Shown here: positions 9,295 to 17,120 of the stretch, piece by piece
How positions within the stretch are numbered: the stretch's first letter is position 1
Layout: the number at the start of each line of letters is the position of its first letter
NCBI RefSeq assembly: GCF_003236395.1
Contig: NZ_POUD01000048.1
Span: forward strand, 1 to 42,980
DNA: 42,980 nt
Reading direction: 5' to 3'
Source: Nonomuraea aridisoli
GTDB taxonomy: Bacteria > Actinomycetota > Actinomycetes > Streptosporangiales > Streptosporangiaceae
Notes under the pieces: model-generated
Databases searched by the model: none
What the model was told of the DNA's origin: nothing
Seen by the model: the letters and a program-made list of their open reading frames with translations, nothing else
Made by a program: the position numbers and the translations under genes

Positions 9295-10650
9295 GTGTTC
9301 ACCAAGGTGCTGATCGCCAACCGTGGCGAGATCGCGGTACGCGTCGCGCGCGCCTGCCGCGAGCTGGGCGCCGCCGTCGTGGCCGTCTATTCGGACGAGG
9401 ACCGCGATTCGGCCGTCGTCCGGCTGGCCGACGAGGCGGTGCGCATCGGCCCCGGGCCGGCCAGGCGGAGTTACCTCTACATGCCGGCCATCATCGAGGC
9501 CGCTCTTCGTACCGGGGCGGACGCGCTCCATCCCGGCTACGGCTTCCTGTCCGAGGATCCGGATCTGGCCCAGGTCTGCCAGGACAACGGCATCGTCTTC
9601 GTCGGTCCGCCGCCCCACGTGATGGAGTGTCTGGGCGACAAGGTCTCCGCCAGGCGGCTGATGGCCGCGACGGGCCTGCCGCTGCTGCCGGGCACCCTCG
9701 AGCCGGTGCGCGACGCGAAGGAGGCCGCCCGGCTCGCCGCCGAGATCGGGTTCCCGCTGATTCTGAAAGCCGCCGCGGGCGGTGGCGGCCGCGGCATGCG
9801 GGTGGTCCGCGAAGAGCGTGATCTCGCGCAGGCGTTCAGCACGACGAGGGCCACAGGGCAAGCCCTGTTCGGCGACCCCCGCCTGTACGCCGAGCGTTAC
9901 CTGCACCGCGCCCGCCATGTGGAGGTGCAGATCGTGGCCGACCGCCACGGCAACATCGTGCAACTCGGCCTGCGTGACTGCTCGGTGCAGCGCCGCCACC
10001 AGAAACTGGTCGAGGAGAGCCCGGCGCCCGGTCTTCCGGACGATGTCGTGGCGGAGATGAGCGCGTGCGCCGTACGCGGCGCGCGGGCGGCGGGATACGT
10101 GGGCGCGGGGACGTTCGAGTTCCTCGTCGATCCGGACGACGGCCGGTTCTACTTCATGGAGGTCAACAGCCGCATCCAGGTGGAGCACCCGGTCACCGAG
10201 ATGGTCACCGGCGTGGACCTGGTCCAGGAGCAGCTCAGGATCGCCTGGGGCCTGCCGCTCAGCATGAAGCAGGAGGACGTCGCACCCCGCGGCTGTGCCA
10301 TCGAGACCCGGATCAACGCGGAGGATCCGGCACGCGGCTTCGTTCCCGCGCCGGGGGTGCTGGAGGAGTTCACGGCGCCGGGCGGTCCTTTCGTCCGCGT
10401 CGACACCCACGCCTACCCGGGCTACCGGATTCCCGCCGCCTACGACCCGCTCGTGGCCAAGCTGATCGTCTGGGGTCCCGACCGGGAGCAGGCGCTCGCC
10501 CGCATGAAACGGGCGCTCGGTGAGCTGCGCACGAGCGGGCCTCGCGTCACGACGACCGCCGGGTTCCTGACGCGCTTGATGGACGATCCGGCGTTCAGGG
10601 CAGCGACCCACACGACGTCCCTGGTCGAGGAGATGGAGAGACATGAGTGA
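9295..10650 (+). CDS. accC: Biotin carboxylase subunit of acetyl-CoA carboxylase (AccC)
   Basis: A 451-residue ATP-grasp enzyme that carboxylates biotin on BCCP using ATP and bicarbonate. Visible family landmarks are the N-terminal [14 protein letters not shown], the glycine-rich ATP loop GGGGRGMR, CSVQRRHQKLVEE, and the catalytic [17 protein letters not shown] segment. The length is normal for AccC and there is no biotinyl domain, unlike the leucine-pathway carboxylase at 33529-35538. The GTG start lies 2 bp after accB, and its 3' end overlaps the next gene by 8 bp. With accDA and accB it forms a complete carboxylase in a single operon with the ACP. Confidence 0.94.
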   Translation: MFTKVLIANRGEIAVRVARACRELGAAVVAVYSDEDRDSAVVRLADEAVRIGPGPARRSYLYMPAIIEAALRTGADALHPGYGFLSEDPDLAQVCQDNGIVFVGPPPHVMECLGDKVSARRLMAATGLPLLPGTLEPVRDAKEAARLAAEIGFPLILKAAAGGGGRGMRVVREERDLAQAFSTTRATGQALFGDPRLYAERYLHRARHVEVQIVADRHGNIVQLGLRDCSVQRRHQKLVEESPAPGLPDDVVAEMSACAVRGARAAGYVGAGTFEFLVDPDDGRFYFMEVNSRIQVEHPVTEMVTGVDLVQEQLRIAWGLPLSMKQEDVAPRGCAIETRINAEDPARGFVPAPGVLEEFTAPGGPFVRVDTHAYPGYRIPAAYDPLVAKLIVWGPDREQALARMKRALGELRTSGPRVTTTAGFLTRLMDDPAFRAATHTTSLVEEMERHE

Positions 10651-11506
10651 CCCCCGATTCGTCTTCGGTTACGGCAGCAGCGGCTTCGGTGAGCACACCG
10701 TGGAGGACGCGCTGGCGGTGCTGGCCGATCTGGGCTACCGGGCCGTCAACCTGACGCTGGACCGCCGCCACCTCGATCCGTACGCCGACGACTTGCAGAG
10801 CAGGCTGTTCCAGCTCAGCAAGAGCCTGGACAGGCTGGGCCTGGAGGTGACGGTCGAGGCCGGCGGGCGTTACCTGCTCGACCCGCGACGCCCCCACTTC
10901 CCCGGGCTGGCCTCGGCCATCGGCTCGGAGCGCCGGGTGGACCTGCTGCGCCGTGCCGTGCGCGTCGCCGCCGACCTCGGTGCCGAGGTGCTCTCCTTCT
11001 CCAGCGGCCCCGCGTCGCCCGCCATGCCGGACGAGCTGGTCTGGGAGCAGCTCGTCGCAGGCGTGGCCGCCGTCGCCGAGGAGGCCGCCCGGCGCGACGT
11101 GATCCTCGGTTTCGAACCGGTACCCGGCATGTACATCGACACCCTGGACGAGTTCGACGAGCTCAGCCGGCGCATGGGAGACCCGGAGATCCTCGGCCTG
11201 ACACTGGACCTCGGCCACTGCCGGTGCCTGGAATCGGGTCCCGTACCCGAGTGCGTACGCCGGACGGCGCACCGGCTGGTGCACGTCCAGGTCGACGACA
11301 CCCTTCGGGGTGTACATGAGCACCTGGAGTTCGGCCACGGGGACATCGACTTCCCCGCGGCACTGGGTGCGCTCACCGAGGTGGGCTACGAGCGGCACGT
11401 GGCCGTCGACCTGCCGCGGCACGGGCACGCGGCGCCTGATGTGGCCAAGCGCTCGTTCAGGTTCCTGCGGGAGGCCGCGCAGATGTCCGCCTACAACTGC
11501 TGGTGA
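10643..11506 (+). CDS. Sugar phosphate isomerase/epimerase-like TIM-barrel protein (AP endonuclease 2 fold)
   Basis: A 287-residue protein resembling the xylose-isomerase-like TIM barrel family. Candidate metal-binding segments are the acidic and histidine motifs GFEPVPG, LTLDLGHC, HVQVDD and GHGDIDFPA, which match the Glu/Asp/His pattern of that fold. The ATG overlaps the accC stop, so it is translationally coupled to the carboxylase. Its substrate cannot be read from sequence. The family covers sugar isomerases, epimerases, dehydratases and proteins of unknown function, some linked to prenyl or pigment export gene sets. Here it might act on an intermediate of the polyketide or sugar branch, but that is speculation from location only. 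Confidence 0.8.
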   Translation: MSDPRFVFGYGSSGFGEHTVEDALAVLADLGYRAVNLTLDRRHLDPYADDLQSRLFQLSKSLDRLGLEVTVEAGGRYLLDPRRPHFPGLASAIGSERRVDLLRRAVRVAADLGAEVLSFSSGPASPAMPDELVWEQLVAGVAAVAEEAARRDVILGFEPVPGMYIDTLDEFDELSRRMGDPEILGLTLDLGHCRCLESGPVPECVRRTAHRLVHVQVDDTLRGVHEHLEFGHGDIDFPAALGALTEVGYERHVAVDLPRHGHAAPDVAKRSFRFLREAAQMSAYNCW

Positions 11507-11557
11507 GGCGACTCGTCTCACGCCGCCGACCGACGATCCCCCTTCTCTGGAGGAGAC

Positions 11558-12343
11558 ATGACCCCATCCATTCCCCAGCGTTTCACCGGGAAGATCGTGC
11601 TCGTCACAGGGGCGGGCACGGATTTCGGCGCCGCCATCGCCGTACGTGCGGCCGAGGAGGGAGCGGACGTCATCGTCCACTACCGCTCCTCACAAGCGGG
11701 CGCGGAAGAGACCGCGCGCCGCGTCAAGGACCTCGGGCGGACGGCGCACCTGGTACGCGCGGACGTCTCCGAGGGCGCGCAGATCAGGCGGATGGCGGAG
11801 GAGGTCTGGGACCGTTTCGGCCGTCTTGACGTGCTCGTGAACAACGCCGGCGAGGCGGCCCGCGAGCAGAACTCCTGGCGTGAGCTGACTGAGGAGTCCG
11901 TCGACTACGTCCTGGCGGTCGACGTCAAGGGCACCCTGCTGGCCACGCACGAATTCGGCGCCCGCATGCTGGAACAACAGGGCGGCGGCGCGATCGTGAA
12001 CATCGGCTCGACCGTGGTGGTCCGCGGGAGCGCGCGCGTACCGCAGTACGCCGCCGCGAAGTACGGGGTGATCGGGGTGACCAAGTCCTATGCCCACGCC
12101 TTCGCGCCCCGGGTCCGGGTCAACACCTTCGCCCCCGGTTTCATCGAGACCGAATCCACGCTGAGGCGCGAGGACTGGCGGAACGGGCACGGCGACAGGT
12201 TGCGTCAGGTCACTCCCCTAGGCCACATCCCCGGGCCGGCAGAGCTGGCCCCGGCCGCGCTCTTCCTCGCGAGCGCCGACGCCGGCCACATCACGGGTGC
12301 CTTCCTCACCGCCGATGGCGGCTTCAACATGACCGGCGCCTAG
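11558..12343 (+). CDS. Short-chain dehydrogenase/reductase (FabG-like)
   Basis: A 261-residue classical SDR with NNAG, a catalytic serine in NIGST, and YAAAK 13 residues later (Tyr and Lys of the triad). The C-terminus ITGAFLTADGGFNMTG is typical of FabG relatives. The nucleotide loop reads TGAGTDFG, with Asp where the family usually has glycine (TGxxxGxG), which is unusual. HYRSS after beta-2 suggests NADPH. The start has a GGAGGAG site. It lies 51 bp after the TIM-barrel gene, probably in the same operon, and is followed by a strong hairpin. It may be a polyketide ketoreductase, a late tailoring reductase, or the missing sugar reductase; sequence alone does not decide. Confidence 0.88.
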   Translation: MTPSIPQRFTGKIVLVTGAGTDFGAAIAVRAAEEGADVIVHYRSSQAGAEETARRVKDLGRTAHLVRADVSEGAQIRRMAEEVWDRFGRLDVLVNNAGEAAREQNSWRELTEESVDYVLAVDVKGTLLATHEFGARMLEQQGGGAIVNIGSTVVVRGSARVPQYAAAKYGVIGVTKSYAHAFAPRVRVNTFAPGFIETESTLRREDWRNGHGDRLRQVTPLGHIPGPAELAPAALFLASADAGHITGAFLTADGGFNMTGA

Positions 12344-12350
12344 CCCGCCC

Positions 12351-12394
12351 GTCCTGCTCTCCCCGTACGACCGAGAGGATGGGGAGAGCAGGAC
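12351..12394. terminator. Bidirectional hairpin terminator between SDR and SARP genes
   Basis: A perfect 14-bp inverted repeat: left arm 12351-12364 (GTCCTGCTCTCCCC), 16-nt loop, right arm 12381-12394. It lies between the convergent stop codons of the SDR (12343) and the SARP gene (12408), so it can end transcripts from both sides. There is no long T-run, as is common in actinomycetes. Confidence 0.85.
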
Positions 12395-12407
12395 CACCTT
12401 TCGCGTC

Positions 12408-13187
12408 TCACAGACCCACGAAAGGGTGCAGACCTTCGTCGTTACTGAGGATCTCTACCTGGAAGCGCTTCATCGCGATCGACGGCTCCAATCCGAGCTC
12501 GTCGTCAAGTGTCCTCCACAGGCGCTGATAGACGTCCAGCGCTTCACCTCTCCGTCCCGACCTGGCCAGCGCGAACATGAGCTGACCGTGGAACCACTCG
12601 TTGAGTGGATGCGTTTCGGACAGGGCGCGCAGCTCGGGAATCAGTTCGTGGCAGCGACCCGCTCTGATCTTGGCGACGATCTGCATCTGGAGCACCTCTA
12701 TCCTGAGCTCCTCCAGCCTGAGCGCGTGGCTCTTCAACCGTCGCAAGCTCTGGACGTTCTCCAGCACGGCGCCCGACCAGAGCTCCGTGGCGGCGTGCAG
12801 CTTCTCCAGGGCTTCCTCGACGCGGCTCTCGTTGAGCAGAGTGCGCCCTTGCCGCGCCAGGCGCTCGAACGTGTTGGCGTCGACGCAGTCCTGCGGGACG
12901 TCGAACCTGTATCCAGGGACCCTGGTGACCAGGCGATCCCCGAGAGATTCCTCGGGAAACTCCCTGTTCAGATCCTTTCTGAGCTTGTAAATGTAGGTCT
13001 GCAGCGTTGTGTTGACACTCCGCGGCGGATTTTCTCCCCACAGTTCCTCGGCGATGGATTCGGTACTCGCCACGGTGTTGGCATTGCTGATCAGCAGGGC
13101 CAGGACTTGACGCATCTTCGTGCCGCTGGGCGTGTAACTGTTTTTCTCGCCAATTACCTCGAGTGGTCCAAGAATCTTGATTCTCAT
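12408..13187 (-). CDS. SARP-family pathway-specific activator
   Basis: A 259-residue single-module SARP. The N-terminal winged-helix OmpR-like DNA-binding domain (about 1-95) begins MRIKILGPLEV and includes TLQTYIYKLRKDL and VTRVPGYRFDV. The bacterial transcriptional activation domain (about 100-250) contains LRLEELRIEVLQM and the HPLNEWFHGQLMFAL segment. Size and layout match DnrI and ActII-ORF4. It should bind the 11-bp-spaced heptamer repeats listed in this window and recruit RNA polymerase. I saw no TTA codon, so bldA control is not indicated. Its codons look less G/C-rich than those of neighbours, as is common for SARPs. A long upstream region (13188-13612) probably holds its promoter. 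Confidence 0.95.
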   Translation of the reverse strand: MRIKILGPLEVIGEKNSYTPSGTKMRQVLALLISNANTVASTESIAEELWGENPPRSVNTTLQTYIYKLRKDLNREFPEESLGDRLVTRVPGYRFDVPQDCVDANTFERLARQGRTLLNESRVEEALEKLHAATELWSGAVLENVQSLRRLKSHALRLEELRIEVLQMQIVAKIRAGRCHELIPELRALSETHPLNEWFHGQLMFALARSGRRGEALDVYQRLWRTLDDELGLEPSIAMKRFQVEILSNDEGLHPFVGL

Positions 13188-13612
13188 GCCCCCCGCTCCG
13201 GGAATCGATTAGAGCCAGTTCCGATGATGCTGAAGCCTGCCGGCACCAAAGGGTGTGCGTGTTTCAGCCGAACGAATTGCACCTCCATCCCGAATGCCGC
13301 AGCCGCGCTCGCCCCCGTCCTACCGGACGCCCCTGGGGCCGACGCCTCGGCCGGCGGGAAGGCACGGCACGGCCCGCACGCCGAGACGGTGATCACCCGG
13401 CCTGAGCGCCTGACCAGCACACCCGGGCGATGACCCCGCCGGAACGGGCGGGCTCGCGGCCGATCCTTCCCACTGGTAATTAAACGACCGTTGGAAGGGA
13501 ACCACCCAGACGATACCCCAGCCGACATTGCTCATCAATATCGGCTTGCCATATATGTCAGGAAATATCGCCTAACTTCAGATGACGGACATTTGTGCAG
13601 ATAAGCCTCTGA
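13188..13612. other. Intergenic region upstream of SARP gene
   Basis: A 425-bp stretch between the SARP start and the stop of the RmlA gene, both on the minus strand. I find no convincing gene: the open frames here have atypical codon use and no ribosome-binding sites. The part at about 13470-13612 is clearly AT-richer than the rest of the window (for example TAATTAAA near 13478 and CATATATG near 13550). It probably contains the SARP promoter and binding sites for higher-level regulators. I see no TCGAG-type repeats in it. Confidence 0.6.
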
Positions 13613-14512
13613 TCATTCGACAAGGACGGGCAACATCCCGGCCGCGACCTCAGCGTCCAGCAGGCCCAGCAGATATCTGCCGTAGCCGCTCTTGAGCAGG
13701 GGGTCGGCCAGTTCCTGGAGCTGCCGGCTGGTGATGAAGCCCTGCCTCCAGGCGATCTCCTCCACGCAACCGATCTTCATGCCCTGGCGCTCCTCGATGA
13801 CCCGGACGAACTCCGCGGCCTGCACCAGCGAGGAGAACGTCCCGGTGTCCAGCCAGGCCACGCCGCGGCCCAGCGTGGTCACCTTCAGCAAGCCGGCTCG
13901 CAGGTACGCGGCGTTCAGATCGGTGATCTCCAGTTCGCCGCGTTCGCTGGGTGCCAGGCCGCGGGCCAGCTCAACCACCTGGGAGTTGTAGAAGTAGAGG
14001 CCGGGCACGGCGTAGCGGGACTTCGGCTTCTCCGGCTTCTCCTCGAGGGACAACACGCGGTGGTCGAGGTCGAACTCCACGACCGCGTACCTCTCCGGAT
14101 CGGCGACAGGATAGGCGAAGACCGTCGCACCCTCCTCCGAGGTGTGCCGGCGCAACTGCTGGCCGAGCCCCGCCCCGAAAAAGATGTTGTCTCCGAGGAT
14201 CAAGGCGACCGGCTCGTCGCCGACGAACTCGGCGCCGATGAGGAACGCCTGTGCGATGCCGGCGGGATGGTCCTGCACGGCGTAGCTCAGACTGATCCCC
14301 AGGTGTGAGCCGTCACCGAGCAGCCGCCGGAACTGGCCCTGATCGTCGGCCGTCGTGATGACGAGAATTTCCTTGATCCCCGCCATCATCAGCGTGGACA
14401 GCGGATAGTAGATCATGGGCTTGTCGAAAACCGGCATAAGCTGCTTCGAAGTCGCCCGCGTTATCGGCCAAAGGCGAGATCCGGTGCCACCGGCAAGAAT
14501 TATCCCTCGCAT
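13613..14512 (-). CDS. rmlA: Glucose-1-phosphate thymidylyltransferase (RmlA-type)
   Basis: A 299-residue nucleotidyltransferase making dTDP-glucose from glucose-1-phosphate and dTTP, the first step of deoxysugar formation. The signature [26 protein letters not shown] lies at residues 8-33. [20 protein letters not shown] and the [13 protein letters not shown] segment are also present, and the length is normal. The start ATG follows GGAGGG on the minus strand. It is transcribed alone and divergently from the glycosyltransferase operon. A weaker version of the SARP operator, overlapping that of the glycosyltransferase promoter, may drive it. Confidence 0.95.
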   Translation of the reverse strand: MRGIILAGGTGSRLWPITRATSKQLMPVFDKPMIYYPLSTLMMAGIKEILVITTADDQGQFRRLLGDGSHLGISLSYAVQDHPAGIAQAFLIGAEFVGDEPVALILGDNIFFGAGLGQQLRRHTSEEGATVFAYPVADPERYAVVEFDLDHRVLSLEEKPEKPKSRYAVPGLYFYNSQVVELARGLAPSERGELEITDLNAAYLRAGLLKVTTLGRGVAWLDTGTFSSLVQAAEFVRVIEERQGMKIGCVEEIAWRQGFITSRQLQELADPLLKSGYGRYLLGLLDAEVAAGMLPVLVE

Positions 14513-14617
14513 TGGAACCCTCCGCGGCAGGTCGTTGAGCGAATGACGCAATTCTCCGTACCACATCGTGCACTGTACATGTTCACTTATTGACGCCTCT
14601 ACCCTGCCAACATGTGC

Positions 14618-14660
14618 TTCACCGCGCTTCGAGCGGACTTCGAGGCGGCTCCCGGAGCGT
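14618..14660 (+). promoter_or_regulatory. SARP-type promoter for glycosyltransferase/aminosugar operon
   Basis: TTCACCG (14618-14624), TCGAGCG (14629-14635) and TCGAGGC (14640-14646) are spaced 11 bp apart, followed by 8 bp and GAGCGT (14655-14660). The layout is identical to the other SARP-type promoters. Because it covers the ATG at 14612 and its first codons, it argues that the glycosyltransferase starts at 14750. On the minus strand the same bases read TCGAAGT/TCGAAGC/TGAAGCA at 11-bp spacing, then 8 bp and CAGGGT (14606-14601), a possible mirror promoter for the RmlA gene. Confidence 0.72.
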
Positions 14661-14749
14661 GGGTGCGGGTCGACTCGGAAAAATACGCCCATCCGGTTGA
14701 CGCCGCGATAGGCGCGGAATTCAGGTCGCGAGCGAATTGTGAGGAAGCC

Positions 14750-15964
14750 ATGCGCGTGCTATTGAGCGCTGTTCTGCAGCCGTCTCATTTCTTCCCCCTG
14801 GTGCCCCTGGCCTGGGCGCTGCGGGCGGCAGGCCACGAGGTGCGGGTGGCCCATCAACCCCGTTTGACGCCGTTCGTCCAGGCCGCCGGCCTGACCTCCG
14901 TCGTCGTCGGCTCCGACACCCAGATCGACGCGACCCTACGCCGCCAGGCACAGGCGTCGCAGACGGCCGGCCCCCGTCCGGGGACGGGCGCGACCAGACC
15001 GAGCCCGGCGGAGAACGCCTTCCACATCCGGGCGGCGTTGTCTCTGTTCGCCGATGCCGCCGGCCGGATGGCCGACGACCTGATCGAGTTCGGCCGCCAC
15101 TGGAAACCCGACCTCATCGTGTTCGAGTGGCAGTGTTACGGGGCTCATCTGGCCGCCGAGGTCCTCGGCATCCCCAGTGTTCGTCACCAGTTCTCCGGGC
15201 CGGACTTCGAGGTCGGCATCCCTGGGTGGCGTGACATGGAGACCGAGAGCCTGCGGCCGCTCTACAGCAAGCACGGGCTGGACGAGGTCCGGCCCGACGG
15301 CCTGCTCACCATCGACCCCTGCCCGCCATCCCTGCAGTTCGACCTGCCGGCCACGCGCACGTACCTGCCCATGAGGTACGTGCCGTTCAACGGCAGCGGG
15401 CAGGTGCAGGAGTGGATGTTCCGCCGCTCCGGCAAACCGAGGATCGCCCTGACGGTCGGCAGCTCCTACCTGTGGATGATGGGCAACCTGTCACCGGTGC
15501 GCATGTTCATCGACGTGCTGGCAGAGCTCGATGTGGAGATCGTGGCCGCGGTGCCGCAGGGCGGGACGCACCTGGTCGGCGAGGTCGGCCCCGACGTGCG
15601 CGTCGCGGAGAACGTGCCCCTGGAGCTGTTCCTCCCGAGCTGCGACCTGATCATCCACCATGGCGGCACCGGCACCGTGGGCACCGCCCTGACCAGTGGG
15701 ATCCCGCAGATCATCAGCCCGCCGTCCGCCATGGGCGACCCGCCCTTCCACAACGCCGAGCGGATCGTCGCCGCCGGCGCCGGCGTGCAGGTGGACGTCC
15801 ACCACGATGCTCCTGAGCAGCTTCGCGACGCGGTGCGGAAGGTCCTGGAAACCCCTTCGTTCCTGGACGGCGCCCGCGGGCTCGTCGAGGAGAACCGGGC
15901 CAGGCCGCTGCCCGCCGAGCTCGTGAGCCGCTTGGAGGACCTGGCCGGCCGGAACCGCGACTAG
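14750..15964 (+). CDS. Glycosyltransferase (GT1 family, GT-B fold, EryCIII/antibiotic type)
   Basis: A 404-residue enzyme expected to transfer a dTDP-deoxyhexose to the polyketide aglycone. It begins [31 protein letters not shown], the usual N-terminal Rossmann start. The sugar-nucleotide site motif [12 protein letters not shown] is near residue 302, followed by PQIISPP. The start at 14750 follows GAGGAAG and fits the family length; an upstream in-frame ATG at 14612 would overlap the promoter. Many aminosugar transferases of this family need a P450-like helper protein (DesVIII/AknT type), and none is visible in the window. It is the first gene of an operon with the aminotransferase (15-bp gap) and the 2,3-dehydratase. 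Confidence 0.92.
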   Translation: MRVLLSAVLQPSHFFPLVPLAWALRAAGHEVRVAHQPRLTPFVQAAGLTSVVVGSDTQIDATLRRQAQASQTAGPRPGTGATRPSPAENAFHIRAALSLFADAAGRMADDLIEFGRHWKPDLIVFEWQCYGAHLAAEVLGIPSVRHQFSGPDFEVGIPGWRDMETESLRPLYSKHGLDEVRPDGLLTIDPCPPSLQFDLPATRTYLPMRYVPFNGSGQVQEWMFRRSGKPRIALTVGSSYLWMMGNLSPVRMFIDVLAELDVEIVAAVPQGGTHLVGEVGPDVRVAENVPLELFLPSCDLIIHHGGTGTVGTALTSGIPQIISPPSAMGDPPFHNAERIVAAGAGVQVDVHHDAPEQLRDAVRKVLETPSFLDGARGLVEENRARPLPAELVSRLEDLAGRNRD

Positions 15965-15979
15965 CGCAGGAGAGGGAAC

Positions 15980-17104
15980 ATGACCACTCGTGTTTGGGAC
16001 TACCTCCCGGAATTCGAGAAGGAGCGGGAGGACCTGCTCGCCGCCGTGGAGCAGGTCTTCTCCTCGGGCCGGCTCGTACTCGGGCCGAGCGTCGAGGGCT
16101 TCGAGCAGGAGTTCGCCGCCTACCACGGCGTGCGCCACTGCACCGGGGTGGACAACGGGACGAACGCGCTGAAGCTCGGCCTGGAGGCCCTGGGCATCGG
16201 CCCCGGCGACGAGGTCGTCACCGTGTCGAACACCGCCGCTCCCACGGTGGTCGCCATCGCCGGCGCCGGTGCCACGCCGGTGTTCGTGGACGTCCGCGAA
16301 GAGGACTTCCTCATGGACGTCGAGCAGGTCGAGGCCGCCATCACACCGCGAACCAAGGCGCTGCTGCCGGTCCACCTCTACGGTCAGTGCGTTGACATGG
16401 CTCCGCTGGAGCGGCTCGCCCGCGAGCACGGGCTGAAGATCCTCGAGGACTGCGCCCAGGCGCACGGCGCCCGCCACCACGGCCGGCCGGCCGGCACCAT
16501 GGGCGACGCGGCGGCCTTCTCCTTCTACCCCACCAAGGTCCTCGGCGCCTACGGCGACGGCGGCGCGGTGATCACCGATGACCAGGAGATCGACCGCAAC
16601 ATGCGGCAGCTGCGCTACTACGGCATGGACAAGGTCTACTACGTCGTCAGGTCCCCCGGCCACAACTCCCGGCTCGACGAGGTGCAGGCGGAGATCCTGC
16701 GGCGCAAGCTCAACCGGCTGCCCGGCTACCTCGCCGGTCGGCGAGCCGTGGCCCGCCGCTACGAGGAAGGGCTGGCCGACCTGACCGGCCCCGGCGGGCT
16801 CATGCTGCCCACGACCGTGCCGGGAAACGAGCACGTCTACTACGTGTACGTCGTCCGCCACCCACGGCGCGACGACATCATCGAGGCGCTCAAGGCGTAC
16901 GACATCTCTCTGAACATCAGCTACCCCTGGCCGGTGCACACGATGTCCGGCTTCGCCCACCTGGGTTACGAGCGCGGCTCGCTGCCCGTCACGGAGAAAC
17001 TGGCCGGCGAGATCTTCTCGCTGCCCATGTATCCCTCGCTTCCCGAATCGCTCCAGGACAAGACCATCAGCGCCATGCGAGAGGTGATCGCGGGGCTGTC
17101 ATGA
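15980..17104 (+). CDS. PLP-dependent sugar aminotransferase (DegT/DnrJ/EryC1 family)
   Basis: A 374-residue fold-type I aminotransferase. The PLP lysine is Lys186 in [26 protein letters not shown] (156-164) supplies the aspartate that pairs with the pyridine nitrogen. In EvaB/DnrJ-type pathways such enzymes place an amino group at C3 of a 3-keto-2,6-dideoxy sugar. Its position between the glycosyltransferase and the 2,3-dehydratase, with a C-methyltransferase elsewhere in the cluster, supports a 3-amination role (EvaB-like). C4 amination cannot be excluded from sequence alone. Confidence 0.93.
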   Translation: MTTRVWDYLPEFEKEREDLLAAVEQVFSSGRLVLGPSVEGFEQEFAAYHGVRHCTGVDNGTNALKLGLEALGIGPGDEVVTVSNTAAPTVVAIAGAGATPVFVDVREEDFLMDVEQVEAAITPRTKALLPVHLYGQCVDMAPLERLAREHGLKILEDCAQAHGARHHGRPAGTMGDAAAFSFYPTKVLGAYGDGGAVITDDQEIDRNMRQLRYYGMDKVYYVVRSPGHNSRLDEVQAEILRRKLNRLPGYLAGRRAVARRYEEGLADLTGPGGLMLPTTVPGNEHVYYVYVVRHPRRDDIIEALKAYDISLNISYPWPVHTMSGFAHLGYERGSLPVTEKLAGEIFSLPMYPSLPESLQDKTISAMREVIAGLS

Positions 17105-17120
17105 AAGGGCACCGCGGAAC

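Noticed and set aside
12408..13187. TTA (bldA-dependent) codon in the SARP gene
   Set aside because: TTA strings on the minus strand near 12990 and 13137 are out of frame (they span Ile-Tyr-Lys and Ser-Tyr codons), so no in-frame TTA was found.
13184..13538. Small minus-strand open frames upstream of the SARP gene
   Set aside because: There is no ribosome-binding site, the composition is atypical and no motif is seen; they are more likely chance frames in a regulatory region.
14612..14749. 46-codon N-terminal extension of the glycosyltransferase
   Set aside because: It covers the SARP-type promoter, lacks family similarity and has no ribosome-binding site; the ATG at 14750 has one and fits the family length.
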